Source of the DNA: Prostheceraeus crozeri
Taxonomy: Eukaryota > Platyhelminthes > Polycladida > Euryleptidae
Assembly: GCA_907163375.1 (NCBI GenBank)
Contig: CAJQUW010007497.1
Span: 238,501-302,500 of the forward strand
Length of the DNA: 64,000 nucleotides
Reading direction: 5' to 3'
Both the position numbers and the translations under genes were made by a program. This document shows positions 21,849-32,330 of this stretch, piece after piece. Within the stretch, counting starts at the first letter, position 1. Each line of letters starts with the position of its first letter. The notes beneath the pieces were generated by a model that saw only the letters and a list, made by a program, of their open reading frames with translations, made no database searches and was not told the origin of the DNA.

Positions 21849-22804
21849 AGTAGTAAGCAAGTGACAAACACCAGATAGCGCAAGATGGCGGCCGTTTCCC
21901 ACCCTACGCCCCCCCCCTACCCCTACCCCCCCTACCCCTACCCCTCTACCCCTACCCCTACCCCTCCTCTCTTCCTCCTCCTCCTCCCTGTCCTGGGGTG
22001 TTGTGCCGCCCGGGTGGGCTTGGGTGCCGGCCTGGTGGACGTGGTGTGCCGGCCTGGTGGACGTGGTGTCCATCGTCTTCCTCGTCAAAAATGGTCTCAA
22101 CAAGTTTTTCCACCCCGGGGGGGGGGGTAGGGTGGGAGGAAATCCAAAGTGTCGAATTTCGATGCGCCAGTGCTACCATCGTCTTCCTCGTCAAAAGTTA
22201 GGTCGACAAGTTTTTCCCACCCTACCCCCCCCCGGGAGAGCTAGCTGCTATCTCGGCTTCTAGTGGACGGATTTTGTTCGTTCGGGTTGCATTCGAAAGA
22301 GGATGAAAAACTAACCTATGACATTTTTTGGCGCGAGTCAATCCGATCAGCCGTTCAAAAGTTAGAGCGGTTACAAGATTTTAGGAAAGGTTGAAAAAAT
22401 CCTAAGTGTCAGAGTGACTGTGTACGGTAAAAATGAAAATTTTTTTCCAAAGTGTCGAAATTCGATGCGCCAGTGCTACCATCGTCTTCCTCGTCAAAAG
22501 TTAGGTCGACAAGTTTTCCCCACCCTACCCCCCCCCGCCCCTACCCCCCCCCTCGGGAGAGCTAGCTTCGATTTTGGCTTCCAGTGGACGGATTTAGTCG
22601 TGCCATAGCTCGTTTGAAAGCTAAGAGTGAGACAAATTCACTGAAAGAATCGGCTTGTTCCTATCTGTCTTCGTTTAGATGTGAGACGCCATTTAAGATT
22701 TTTGGACATTGGCGAAAAACGACAGAGTTAGAATTTGGGACGTTTTGGGCTGTAGCGCCAAAACGAAGCATCGGATTGGAAAACGGATTTCAGATTTGGA
22801 ATCA
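21849..22804. repeat. Polinton left terminal inverted repeat
   Basis: Matches the right end in reverse up to about cagatttggaatca (22791-22804). It contains two to three copies of a roughly 303-bp unit, a C-rich tract of cccta repeats (21904-21966), and about 150 bp (21967-22115) with no counterpart at the right end. Confidence 0.9.
21904..21966. repeat. CCCTA/GGGTA-rich tract near Polinton terminus
   Basis: C-rich runs spaced by ta (cccctacccctacccc pattern); the partner tract is at about 44422-44460. On the G-rich strand, four or more G-runs in close spacing would support G-quadruplex formation. Confidence 0.8.
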
Positions 22805-22981
22805 GCGTGAAATTCTCTATCTGTATGGTGAGTTTCAAGTCAATCGGAGAGAAAAATTTTCAACATTTTTCGAAAAAACGACTGTGGAGCCAAAACGAAG
22901 CATCGGATGGGAAAACGGAGGCCAGATTCGGATTCAGCGTCAAATTCTACATGGATATGGTATATTTCCAGCTCAATCGGA
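22757..22981. repeat. short tandem duplication at inner edge of left repeat
   Basis: The segment from ccaaaacgaagcatcgga through caatcgga occurs twice (about 22757-22847 and 22889-22981) with roughly 80% identity. The first copy straddles the inner end of the inverted repeat. Confidence 0.6.
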
Positions 22982-23768
22982 CCTCCAGAATCGATGATAG
23001 ACGGGTTTTCAGTGTTTGGATGATGGGTATTACGTCATCAGCTGATCGCCACACACTATATAAGCTGGGAACCGAGAGAGACTTGTCATTAAGACGAGAG
23101 CGATTGTCAGAGGTAGGTCGTCTCTCTGAGCTCCGATGATAGCTTCGGACATTCCAAATTCCGGGTTTCTGTAAGAAACCGACTTAGAAAATTTCATTGC
23201 TGATATCAGCTAAGGCGTCAGACTTAGAGGTTAGCCAGGAGATGGCCTTCGTCTCCAGGCCATAAAAGACTCCAAAACTTTAAAGGCTTGTAACTTTGCT
23301 TCTACAAGTCCGTTTGACTTGATTCAAAAAAGGTTCGGTCGCTATTGACCTGCCCTAAGTGATAGACTACTTATAAAATTTCATAAGTAGTACTAAAAAG
23401 TTGAAAAATTTAAATTCACTAGTTTTGGAGGTTTTCTGGGGCTTTTTCGACCCTGCTGAATTCAACTAAGGCATTTATAATGTTGTACGAGGCGAGCTTC
23501 AGCTCGAGACTTGTTTCCTGATGTAAATAACTCCACCGATTTTCATGTCAAAATCGGGGTCCGAATACCAACACAGTGATATGACGCACGCTCTGTCCGT
23601 CGGAGGTTGGATTTGAGGGCCGAGGCCTTGGAGTTGGGATAAGATCCCCTCTGAGTAATGCCTGTAACGGATTCATCAGCTTAACTTGTCTATCCTCGAC
23701 GACTACATGTAAGACAATATCATTTCGTTTGCTAACAAGCGACTTTGTTTTTCTTGCAGTTTCACGTT
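22805..23768 (+). promoter_or_regulatory. promoter and 5' untranslated region of left-end Polinton gene
   Basis: A TATA box tatataag lies at 23057-23064. A candidate untranslated first exon ends at cagag with a gtaggt donor at about 23113, and a polypyrimidine tract plus acceptor (tttttcttgcag) lies 9 bases before the start codon at 23769. No other gene is recognised in this stretch. Confidence 0.55.
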
Positions 23769-24899
23769 ATGACTACCTCGAAAAATGTACGATTCCTCGT
23801 GGGGAAATGCTCCTGTGGGAGAATTGCTCGCGGAACTGAATTGAAAAAGCATGTTGCGGCGTTTGATGGACATGAGAAGCGTGTGTTGAAGAGAGTGTGC
23901 GTAGTTGAGCGTGTTGAGTGTGGGAAGGATGAGGCGGCGGAGGATTTTTATAAAAAGCATAAAGAGTGTGAGTCGGGGAAGATTACGGATAGCGATTTTA
24001 AGGCGTGGTTTGAGGGTTTGTTGTTGGAGGATGAAGAGAATGAGGCGGTGAAGACAATTGAGGCTGCGGTTGAGAAAGCGACTGAAGAGAGGGTGATTAA
24101 GAAAGCGCCTGTAGTGAGGGTGATTGAGAAAGTACCTGTAGCGCCTGTAGTGACTGATGCAGACCTCGATCGCGATCTCGCTATGAGCGAGATGAGTAGT
24201 GAAGAGGAAGAGAGCGAGGTGAGGGGTGTTGTAATGCAGAAGAAGAAGAGTGTTGTTGAAGAGCGGGACGCGACGATGAGGAGGCTTTTCGGTGACAAGG
24301 TTACCTTAGGAAAGCCAAAAGCCTCCTCATCGCCTCAGAAAGATCAGAGGTCGAGTGATTGCTTTGAATACAATCAGATGAAGGATCGAATGAGTGCGAT
24401 AGAGAATACGAATAAGAGAGTGCTGGCGGAGAATGAGTTGTTGAAAGGGAAAGTGAGTGCGATAAAGCAGATGAAAGAGGAGATGGTGATGATGATGGAG
24501 GCGGAGAAGCGTTGGTCTGAGGAAAAGAAAGAGATGATGGCGAAGGTGTCTGAGTGTGATGAGTTGAAGCGTGTTTTGAAGAAGCAGAAGGCTGAATGTG
24601 AGAGATTGAGAGTGATTGCGAAGGATGTGGATGAAGTGAGGGCGATAAATGAGAAGTTGGGGAGTGAATGTGAGAGAATGAGTGGTTTGTTGAAGAGAGG
24701 AGTGAAGAGGAGCTATGAGGTACACCTCCCCCTCTACGAGAACGACATCTGCGACGTGCCCACTATGACAGATGACCCTGATATTACGCAAATGTGCTAC
24801 GAGGGGGAGGGGGTGAAGTGCCTCCATTTAAATTTGAAAATAGACGGACAATTGGAGGACTTCATCGTCAGAAAAGTGAAAAAGAAGAAGCCGAGTAAG
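23769..24899 (+). CDS. Polinton coiled-coil protein, unrecognised
   Basis: About 380 residues, read from ATG at 23769, which lies 9 bases after a splice acceptor. The N-terminus has a small Cys/His segment (KCSCGRIARGTELKKHVAAF). The middle is Val/Glu/Lys-rich and acidic, and residues about 200-320 form a long coiled coil (NELLKGKVSAIKQMKEEMVM, with further heptads). The region before the C-terminus is acidic (YENDICDVPTMTDDPD). A gtaagt at about 24900 and an acceptor at about 24957 would replace the last residues with a short alternative end. It is the leftmost gene and has its own TATA promoter. Function unknown; the basic end and coiled coil would suit an oligomeric DNA- or scaffold-binding role, but that is a guess. 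Confidence 0.7.
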
Positions 24900-24959
24900 T
24901 TACTTTAAAATATATTTTCTAATTCTAATCTAATTCAATTTCCTTTCTATTTTCAGAGT

Positions 24960-25792
24960 TTTTACAAAAGTCTTGAGTCGACCCACTAACCTAATCCCGT
25001 GAACGAACCATAGGTCCTCTTAAGGGCCCCTTCTAATGTAGCTAAAGTGGTCCCAAGCCCACGACATGCTTTCAAGCATGGATACAGAGGGGAAGGTAAC
25101 AATGCAAGTGAAGTTCGGTGTAATACTTCCTTTCGACGGGCGTTCCTGTATAGGACGGCGGTGAAACCCATAGCTATGTATACCGCAAGGGACATTCGGC
25201 AATGATCAATCTTGTTAAACCTCTCTGCGTCATGTTTGCAAGTGATTGCCTCTGTTTCAATGTAGTATGCATTCGCGCCAGGGCGACATTTAGCCATCTG
25301 TCGAAGGTTACCTTATAAACTTTCCATTGCATGTGTTATGAGAACCATGAGTTCTACCTATCTCTATCAATGAGATAAATTGATGAATGGAATGAAATGG
25401 GAGGACACTCACGCGCCACACGCATCATATCACACTTCTCTCTTCTGTAGTTGAACAAGCTCTTTACATATGGATCGCAATCGATTGCTATCCCCTACAT
25501 CAGAAGTGTAAGCTATCTTAAATGTGACTGAACTATATCATCATCCATATAAAGTCTTGTAAGTTAAACTATATGTGCTACTATTTCTAAATGAAAGATA
25601 TAGTTTCAACAATTTACAAGTTAAAAATAAAGTTTCAATAGTGTATATGTCAGAAATAGAATGAAGTTTCAATTGTTTACAAGTTAAAAATAACTATTTC
25701 CAAATGAAAAAGTATACATGGTTAAATCATGCACTCAAGTCCCATTCAAGTAAGTCAGCATGAAAGCAACGACAATATGAAATAAACATTTA
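24960..25792. other. Polinton spacer, imperfect AT-rich repeats
   Basis: No convincing gene. A minus frame at 24986-25297 has no domain. At 25560-25710 related phrases (caatttacaagttaaaaata, actatttctaaatgaaa) recur two or three times. This may be regulatory or origin-related sequence, but nothing shows it directly. Confidence 0.4.
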
Positions 25793-26230
25793 TTATAACA
25801 TATATTTTAGAAGGTCTTCGCTGTCAATATCGTCCCAGTGTCGGACTTCACATAGATTACAAAAACAGTTGAGCTGCTTTAAACGTTCTTCTGCAGCGTC
25901 CCTCACTTTGTCAATGTACGCCCACTCCGCCTCGGTTCGCGGTTGGGAGTTAGGGGTGTGCCACTCCCATATTTGATGCAAGTGCGACTTGCTGGTCATC
26001 TCCATCACCCCTTCGGCATCATATTGTAAATATTTCCACCGTATGCCTGTTAGGTCGGGCAACTCCTCTTCATCGTCCTCCGATAATGATAACTTTCGTA
26101 TATTGTCGAGATTGTATGTCTTCTCCACCTTCGCCTTTCTTGGTGCATTTGGTCTAACGAGCACCTTTGCTGATGTGCATGTAGAGGAGAACTCCAATGC
26201 GGTATTTGGTGTTGTTGGAGAACTTGTCAT
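25793..26230 (-). CDS. Polinton protein, unrecognised, 145 residues
   Basis: A minus-strand frame with a real ATG (MTSSPTTPNTALEFSSTC). It has a low-complexity start, a basic patch (NAPRKAKVEKTYN), an acidic SLSEDDEEELPDL stretch, and a compact C-terminal half (IRWKYLQYDAEGVMEM, HLHQIWEWHTPN, WAYIDKVRDAAEERLKQLNC) ending with a CNLC pair. It is divergent from the polymerase gene, with about 230 bp between starts holding a TATA promoter for the latter. The C-terminal Trp-rich domain looks folded, but I do not recognise it. Confidence 0.65.
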   Translation of the reverse strand: MTSSPTTPNTALEFSSTCTSAKVLVRPNAPRKAKVEKTYNLDNIRKLSLSEDDEEELPDLTGIRWKYLQYDAEGVMEMTSKSHLHQIWEWHTPNSQPRTEAEWAYIDKVRDAAEERLKQLNCFCNLCEVRHWDDIDSEDLLKYML

Positions 26231-26343
26231 GTTGTCTTTGAAATGCTGACTTTGAATAATGATAACTTTAACATTTTTCTAATTCTTAAGTATACACAAG
26301 CAGCCAATCAGAATGAACATCCAATGAATGAAGAGAATGAAAG

Positions 26344-26462
26344 TATATAAGCAAAGTGACAGTCATGTCATTTCATTTAATCTGTGAATCATACAAGTGA
26401 CGAACGCACGATCTCTCTCTCTCTTTGACTATTATTCTGTCTGATCATATTTCATTAAAATG
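26344..26462 (+). promoter_or_regulatory. polymerase promoter, TATA box and ATG-only leader exon
   Basis: A TATATAA box at 26344-26350 is followed about 110 bp later by attaaaATG with gtaagt directly after the ATG (26460-26462). The stretch gaatcatacaagtgacgaac with a following (TC)n run matches, at roughly 85%, the equivalent stretch in front of the right-end gene near 42640-42710, so the two promoters share ancestry. Downstream acceptors at about 26529 and 26649 lead into the polymerase frame. Small introns in Polinton genes have been predicted before. Confidence 0.65.
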
Positions 26463-26649
26463 GTAAGTTAAAGATTTCCTCTCTCATCTCCCTCAGACGT
26501 GTGACTAATAGCATCTTCCTCAATTTCAGGCATCAACTTCATCACCAACGCCCTCCCTTCTCGAGGAAAGTTTAGAGTTATTGAGTCAAGGTAGGTTGTA
26601 ACAATACACTGAGGCTTGAACAGAGATGATAGAATGATTTCTCTTTCAG

Positions 26650-29600
26650 GTGATGTGAGTTCCACCTCAGAACTGTCGCGACATGGCAACGAGTGGGAAT
26701 GTGCTGACTGTGGGCACATCTTCACGAGGAAATGGGATCTCACCCGACACATCAAGCGAGGTGTTTGTCGACCTAAGCCGGCATCAATCTCCGAAGGTGG
26801 GGATGATTCTGTTAACGTCGTCTCCTTTTCTTGCGACTTGTGCGCTCAGTCTTTCGAGACACGTTTTGAACTATCTTCGCACAGACTTCAACATACACAC
26901 ACGAACGATGCCTACACCAACGGTACCTCCTCTATCCGACTCACTGAAGTGTCCATAAATAATTTAGTGAGGAACTACCAGATGGACTCCTCAGAAGCCA
27001 TTGCTAACTTTGAGGAATGGTTTCATCAAAATTCATCATTGATAGAAGCGCTCTTCAACAATTTAGACAATTTTAGGATGAAGGCGCTCATCTATCTTAA
27101 AATAAAATATGTAAAAATCGACCACCATACCGGACAAATAATAGAGAGGTTGGAGTTTCACATACCCTCCTCTCCTGCAACCGAGGTTGTAGACTATGAG
27201 TCTTGGATAAATTTTCACATCCAAGGATTAAAATTAAATATTGATAAATTTAACGAGCGCGATAGCGGTCTCATTTTTGACGGCATTGAGTCCGCCTTAT
27301 TTAAAATCAGTTTATTAGGAAATCATAGTGGTCGAGGCTCCTTTAAACTTCCAAAAAATTTAAAAAACAAAACAGCAGTCATCAATGTCGATTGCGAATC
27401 GCAATGTTTTAAATATGCTGTCCTCTCCATTCTCCACTATAATGACATCAATGCGAATCGAAATCGCACATATAGCTATAGGCAGTGGGAGAATGAATTA
27501 AACTTCGATGACTGTAATAGTGACGATATGAAAATTAAAGATATAGAAAAATTTGAAAAATTGAACAACATTAAAATAGTTCTCCATGTTTGGGAAAAAG
27601 GATTGAAGGGTGTGCGCTACAACTCGCATTCGAGTTGTTATGAACGTACAGTAAACCTGTTATTAGTAAAACAGGATGATAGTGAGGAATGGCACTACTG
27701 CGGTATTCCCAAAATCTCTCGCTTATACCACCACTTAGAAAACTCTAGTAGAGAGTTATATTACTGCGACAGATGTATTCGCCACTTTAGGAGGAAAACT
27801 AAATTTGAAACTCATTATGAGTGGTGTAAGCGAGGTAAACTGCAAATGGAACGCATGCCCAAAGATAAGGAGTTTTCATATAGAGAGAATGGCGATGAAC
27901 TAAGTCCTCTTCGTGTCATCTATGCTGACATCGAATGTTATATCGATGATAACATCCATCGACCAGCAGCCATTTCCTGCTATGAAGTATGGCATGATCA
28001 CTTTAGGGGTAGACAAAATAAAATGCGCGTCTGGCAAGGTGAGGATTGTATTTACCATTTCCTACAATTCCTCGAACAGGCTGTAAAATTTCAGCAAAAA
28101 CATGATGGTGAACTCTATCGCAGATCATTGCATATGACAGCAGATGATCAAGCTAAGTTTGATAGTTGCAACGTTTGCTCCAAATGTAGGAAAACATTTG
28201 ATGATAAGAATAAGAAAGTGTGCGACCATGATCACATTACTGGTAAATTTAGAAACGCACTCTGTTCAAAATGTAATTTTTCGCTGAGGATGAAGCGGCG
28301 TACATTACCCGTCATTTTCCATAATTTTAAGGGCTATGATAGCCATATGATAATAAAAGGAGGTTTAGGCCAAATGAAAGAGTGGAAGTTTGATGTAATA
28401 GCTCAAACGAGAGAAAAGTTTATGGCCATGACAGCAAAAGTACCCGTCGATAAAACCAAAGAAAATAAGACGGTCTATTTTAATATAAAATTTTTAGATT
28501 CCTACCAATTTATGGCTGCATCACTGGCCTCTCTCGTACAAAATCTAAAGTCTCTTCCACTAACACAAAATCTTAAGAAACAATATCCAAATTTAACTAA
28601 TGAAGTCATCACACGGAAAGGAGTCTTTCCATATGCATATCGTGATGCGATTAGTAAACTCGGTGAGACTTCTCTTCCACCCATTGATAAATTTAAAAAT
28701 GATTTGACGGATCAAGATTGTCCAGTAGAGGACTATGAACATGCTCAAGAGGCATGGATAAAATTCGACTGCCATACATTTGGTGAATATATGATTGCCT
28801 ATCTTAAGTTAGATGTGTTTTTGCTGGCTGACGTTTTCCAAGAGTTTCGACGAGTGGCATTAGAAGAAGATAAGTTAGATCCCGTCCACTTTGTCAGTCT
28901 ACCAGCCATGTCATTTAAGTCTGCTTTTAAAATGACTGGTGAGACCATTCATCTCTTACGAGATCCAGAGATGTATAATTTATTTGAGCGAGGAATTCGC
29001 GGTGGTCTCACATTTGTAAATAAACATAGGTTAAAATCTGAAACAGTAGGTAATGATCATACCCATCTTAAGTATTATGACCAAAATAATTTGTATGGTA
29101 GTTCATTATCCAAACCGCTACCTCACTCTGAGTTTAGCTGGTTAGATGATAGTGAAATTCAACATTTCTCCAACCCTTCTAACATACTAGCAATTCCAGA
29201 TGAAGGTGATTGGGGATATTATTTTGAGATAGATCTAATCTATCCAAATAATATTAAACATAAAACCGTAGATTTTCCACTCGCACCCGAATCAGGTGAA
29301 GTAAGTAAAGATATGTTTTCCGACTTTATGAAACAATTTCATAAAGATTTAGAATCATGTGGACAACCCAAGTATAAGCCTTGCTGCAAACTTTTGCTCA
29401 CTCAATATGATAAAGAAAACTATCTAGTCCACTTTAGCATCTTAAAATTTTATTTAGAAATGGGCATGATTTTAAAAAGAGTTCACCGCATTATTAAATT
29501 TAGACAGAAAGCCTTCCTCAAACCCTACATAGATAGTAACAGCCAGAAACGTGCACTAGCCCAAAATAATTTTGAAAAAGATTTTTATAAATATAAGAAC

Positions 29601-30428
29601 AACAGTCTATTTGGTAAGACGATGGAGGATGTCAGAAAGCGCGTAAACTACAAACTAGTTAATGATGATCAAAAGTATCACAAATTGACCTCATCACCTC
29701 TATTCATCGATAGAGACATAATCGATGAGGATCTTGTAGGTATTAAAATGATAAAATCTGAAGTTGAGTTGTGCAAACCCATCTATATTGGTCAAGCTGT
29801 TCTAGATTACTCCAAGCTTGAAATGTATCAACTCTTCTATAAAATACTAAAACCGTGTCCTCTCGTAAAAGAGGTTCGTTTGTTGGGTGGTGACACACAT
29901 AGTTTCTTTTTAGGTATTGCCACTCAAAAAGATTTAAATTTTAATGAAGTAGGAAAATCTTTAGAAAGATATTTTGATACATCAAATTATCCTGCTGATC
30001 ATCCACTATACTCCATCAAAAATAAGGCCAAACTTGGTTGTTTTAAGGATGAAACAGCAGGGAAGGAGATAGCTGAAATGATTCTCCTCCGCCCTAAAAT
30101 GTATTCTATGAAATTAAAGGATAGTGATGATAGCATTAAGCGCGCTAAAGGCATATCAAAATCCATTGTGCAAAACATGAAACATAAGAATTTCAAGGGA
30201 GCCTATAGAAATAAAAATATAACGTTTGTCAATATGACAATCTTAAAATCTATGTCGCATGAGATCAAAACTTATACTTTTAAGAAACGGGCGCTTTCAG
30301 CATGGGAGGATAAGAGGTGTTGGATAGGACATAACATATCTCTTCCACATGGACATCCTGATACAGGCATACCACCACCCAAAAGAATTAAACCCACACT
30401 ACCACATTCAGGAGACGTCTTAGCATAA
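26650..30428 (+). CDS. Polinton protein-primed DNA polymerase B
   Basis: About 1260 residues. Two C2H2 zinc fingers lie near the N-terminus (CADCGHIFTRKWDLTRHIKR; CDLCAQSFETRFELSSHRLQ). The exonuclease domain has RVIYADIECY (Exo I), VIFHNFKGYDSHM (Exo II) and YLKLDVFLLADVFQ (Exo III). Between Exo I and II is a Cys/His block (CNVCSKCRKTFDD...CDHDHITGKFRNALCSKC) resembling endonuclease VII/HNH zinc sites. The polymerase motifs follow: KYYDQNNLYGSSL (A), KNNSLFGKTMEDVR (B), and the C region at about residue 1100. It replicates the element using a protein primer and is the largest gene here. It reads rightward, convergent with the capsid-side cluster. Long and open. Confidence 0.95.
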
Positions 30429-30733
30429 TCATCCTTAACTTAGTATTTTGATGTTGATTTCTGTAGATAAACATTGTTGTTTTTTGTATCGCATGAGATT
30501 GTTTTTTCCTTGTGAATATGTGTCCACATCTGTACATTCCCCATGTGATGACTTTTCCACTGAAAGACATTTTTCCTATCCCTGTATATTTCCACCCTTC
30601 ACGAAGTAAAAAGACTTTTTGTATATAGCAATGTTTATTGAAGTGCGCTCATGTATATATTTTCAGTGGATGTTGTATAAAGTATATTGCTTCACATTCA
30701 TGTACATATTTCAATAAATGTTGTATAAAGACT
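30429..30733. other. convergent intergenic spacer of the Polinton
   Basis: About 300 bp between the convergent polymerase gene and minus-strand cluster. Repeated phrases of the type tgttgtataaag with aataaa-like hexamers (near 30640-30730) suggest polyadenylation signals on both strands. No gene seen. Confidence 0.55.
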
Positions 30734-31700
30734 TCACTTTGTTTTCCGAAACACTAAAGTTATGAGGGATTTAGTATCTTTCACGTGAATGCACTCTTGT
30801 AAACCATTGGTAATTTTGATAGCAATAGAGGGTATCATTTGTTTGATGACGGGATGATAGATAATAGATTCAAACATCTTCTCGACTATTCCATATGAAG
30901 CGTCTTTATCATGAATGAAATCACGTAAAATGTATTCTTTTTTCTCACCAACAGAAATAGGTAGAATCAAATCACTTTGAATGTAAAGGTGCTGTTCATG
31001 TTTATCAAGTGTCATTGGTGTTTCTATACCAATCGTATGCGCAGCAGTAAACACTGTTTGTAGCATTGAAAAACCAAAGAGTTTCTTCAAATTTTTACTC
31101 AATTGACATTGAATGTCATCACCCAGTTTCAGAACAACGCGTTGATTTTCAATTGAAAACGAAATGTGGTGTGTCTTTACATCATATTTACTTTTCATCA
31201 CATGCTTCAATTTCTGTTGTATATAAGGATTTACTACATGAATGAAGCTTTCAACTGTATGATATAGACGCGGCATTATATTGATAGCAACTTTAGATTC
31301 TTGATAAGACTGGTAAATTTTCTTGATGCGATCGCCATAGATGTCCACCCACCATTCATCATTAACTGAATCAGCTTTAGTGTGATATTCATGAGAAGCA
31401 TACACCACACCGCTTCCAATAATAGGTGTATAATGTCTTACAAAATGACGCAAGGTTGGAGAGAAATAAACTGTAAGTTTGTCATTATATTTCTGAATAA
31501 CCAACGTATCTTTGTCTGCCATAATTTTCTCTCCATACTTCTTACCCAGAGTCTCATTCCATCGTTTTACTAACTCAATAAGTGATAAAGGTTGAACGCC
31601 ACGCTTTTTCAAAATGATGCGTTCTTCACATTCTACAACATCTTCATCAAATATTTTAAATCTATAATGAAATTTGTTGATTCGATTTGAATAAACTTTT
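30734..31700 (-). CDS. Polinton virion-type protein, unrecognised (part)
   Basis: About 320 residues of mixed alpha/beta composition (YKIFDEDVV-like start; WWVDIYGDRIKK, HHISFSIENQRVVLKLGDD, YILRDFIHDKDASYGIVEK). It resembles the second half of the protein at 32331-33728 in layout and in scattered motifs, such as a region with W-x-V-x-(I/L)-Y before a repeated strand/helix pattern. With the adjoining frame 31701-32321 it forms one gene neighbourhood. This part of the element appears broken. Confidence 0.55.
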
Positions 31701-32321
31701 TTAACATTTGCAGTAGCAATTGACGTTAGATGTAGTCCATGGCCTTGCAGTAGCAATTGACGTTAGATGTAGTCCATGGCCAAAACCGAGATGCGGATAG
31801 AATTCATTATCCAACCTCAGTGTAAGACCTTTAGTAAAAGAATGAAAGCGGAGGAACTGTCTCCCACTCCAATGATAGATAGTAAACTCATAAGCTTTCT
31901 GATTTTTATTCTTCATGATGGAAGTATTACCACTGTTGAATGCCTTAATAATTTTCTCATTCCCAAATGGTTCATAAGAATCTGATTTTATCTGAATCCA
32001 TTCATAGTTCCACTTTCCATCTGATGTTAAATTGTATGGGAACTGGAATGCATTATTCATCGTTATTCCATCATGGATGCGAGGAGTCAATATCATTTCT
32101 TCCAAATCATTCACATTCTGAATATTGCTATCATAGCAAATACTAGAAACGCCAACCTCCCATTCACCTTCTAAATGTAGTGGGCGATTTAATTCTACTC
32201 GATAGTCTGATGGTTTATTTTTGGGAAATTTATTCATAGAAGCATTACTGGGTAAGTAGATTAGAAACGAGTCCTTATTTTCACTTTCCATATTATTCAC
32301 ATTGGAAAAATATATTAGCAT
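31701..32321 (-). CDS. Polinton WEVGV-family protein (part)
   Basis: A frame of about 200 residues containing DSFLIYLPSNASMNKFPKN, LNRPLHLEGEWEVGVSSICY and a later FYPHLGFGHGL. The N-terminal signature (small-residue-rich strand, aromatic, then L.L.G.WEVGV..(I/L).Y) is shared with the neighbour at 32331-33728. Proteins of this type recur in invertebrate Polintons, always in the virion gene block; their function is unknown to me. A structural or attachment role is an inference from position. ATG at 32321 or 32291. Confidence 0.65.
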   Translation of the reverse strand: MLIYFSNVNNMESENKDSFLIYLPSNASMNKFPKNKPSDYRVELNRPLHLEGEWEVGVSSICYDSNIQNVNDLEEMILTPRIHDGITMNNAFQFPYNLTSDGKWNYEWIQIKSDSYEPFGNEKIIKAFNSGNTSIMKNKNQKAYEFTIYHWSGRQFLRFHSFTKGLTLRLDNEFYPHLGFGHGLHLTSIATARPWTTSNVNCYCKC

Positions 32322-32330
32322 ACTTTTGCA

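Noticed and set aside
21807-22263. Several overlapping Gly/Pro-rich frames on both strands of the left terminal repeat
   Set aside because: Low-complexity products of the C-rich and G-rich tracts.
24327-24827. 166-codon minus frame
   Set aside because: It is the antisense of the coiled-coil gene on the + strand; its His/Leu-rich product mirrors Glu/Lys-rich codons.
24986-25297. 103-codon minus frame in the Polinton
   Set aside because: No domain, uneven composition, and no promoter or splice signal beside it; kept as spacer.
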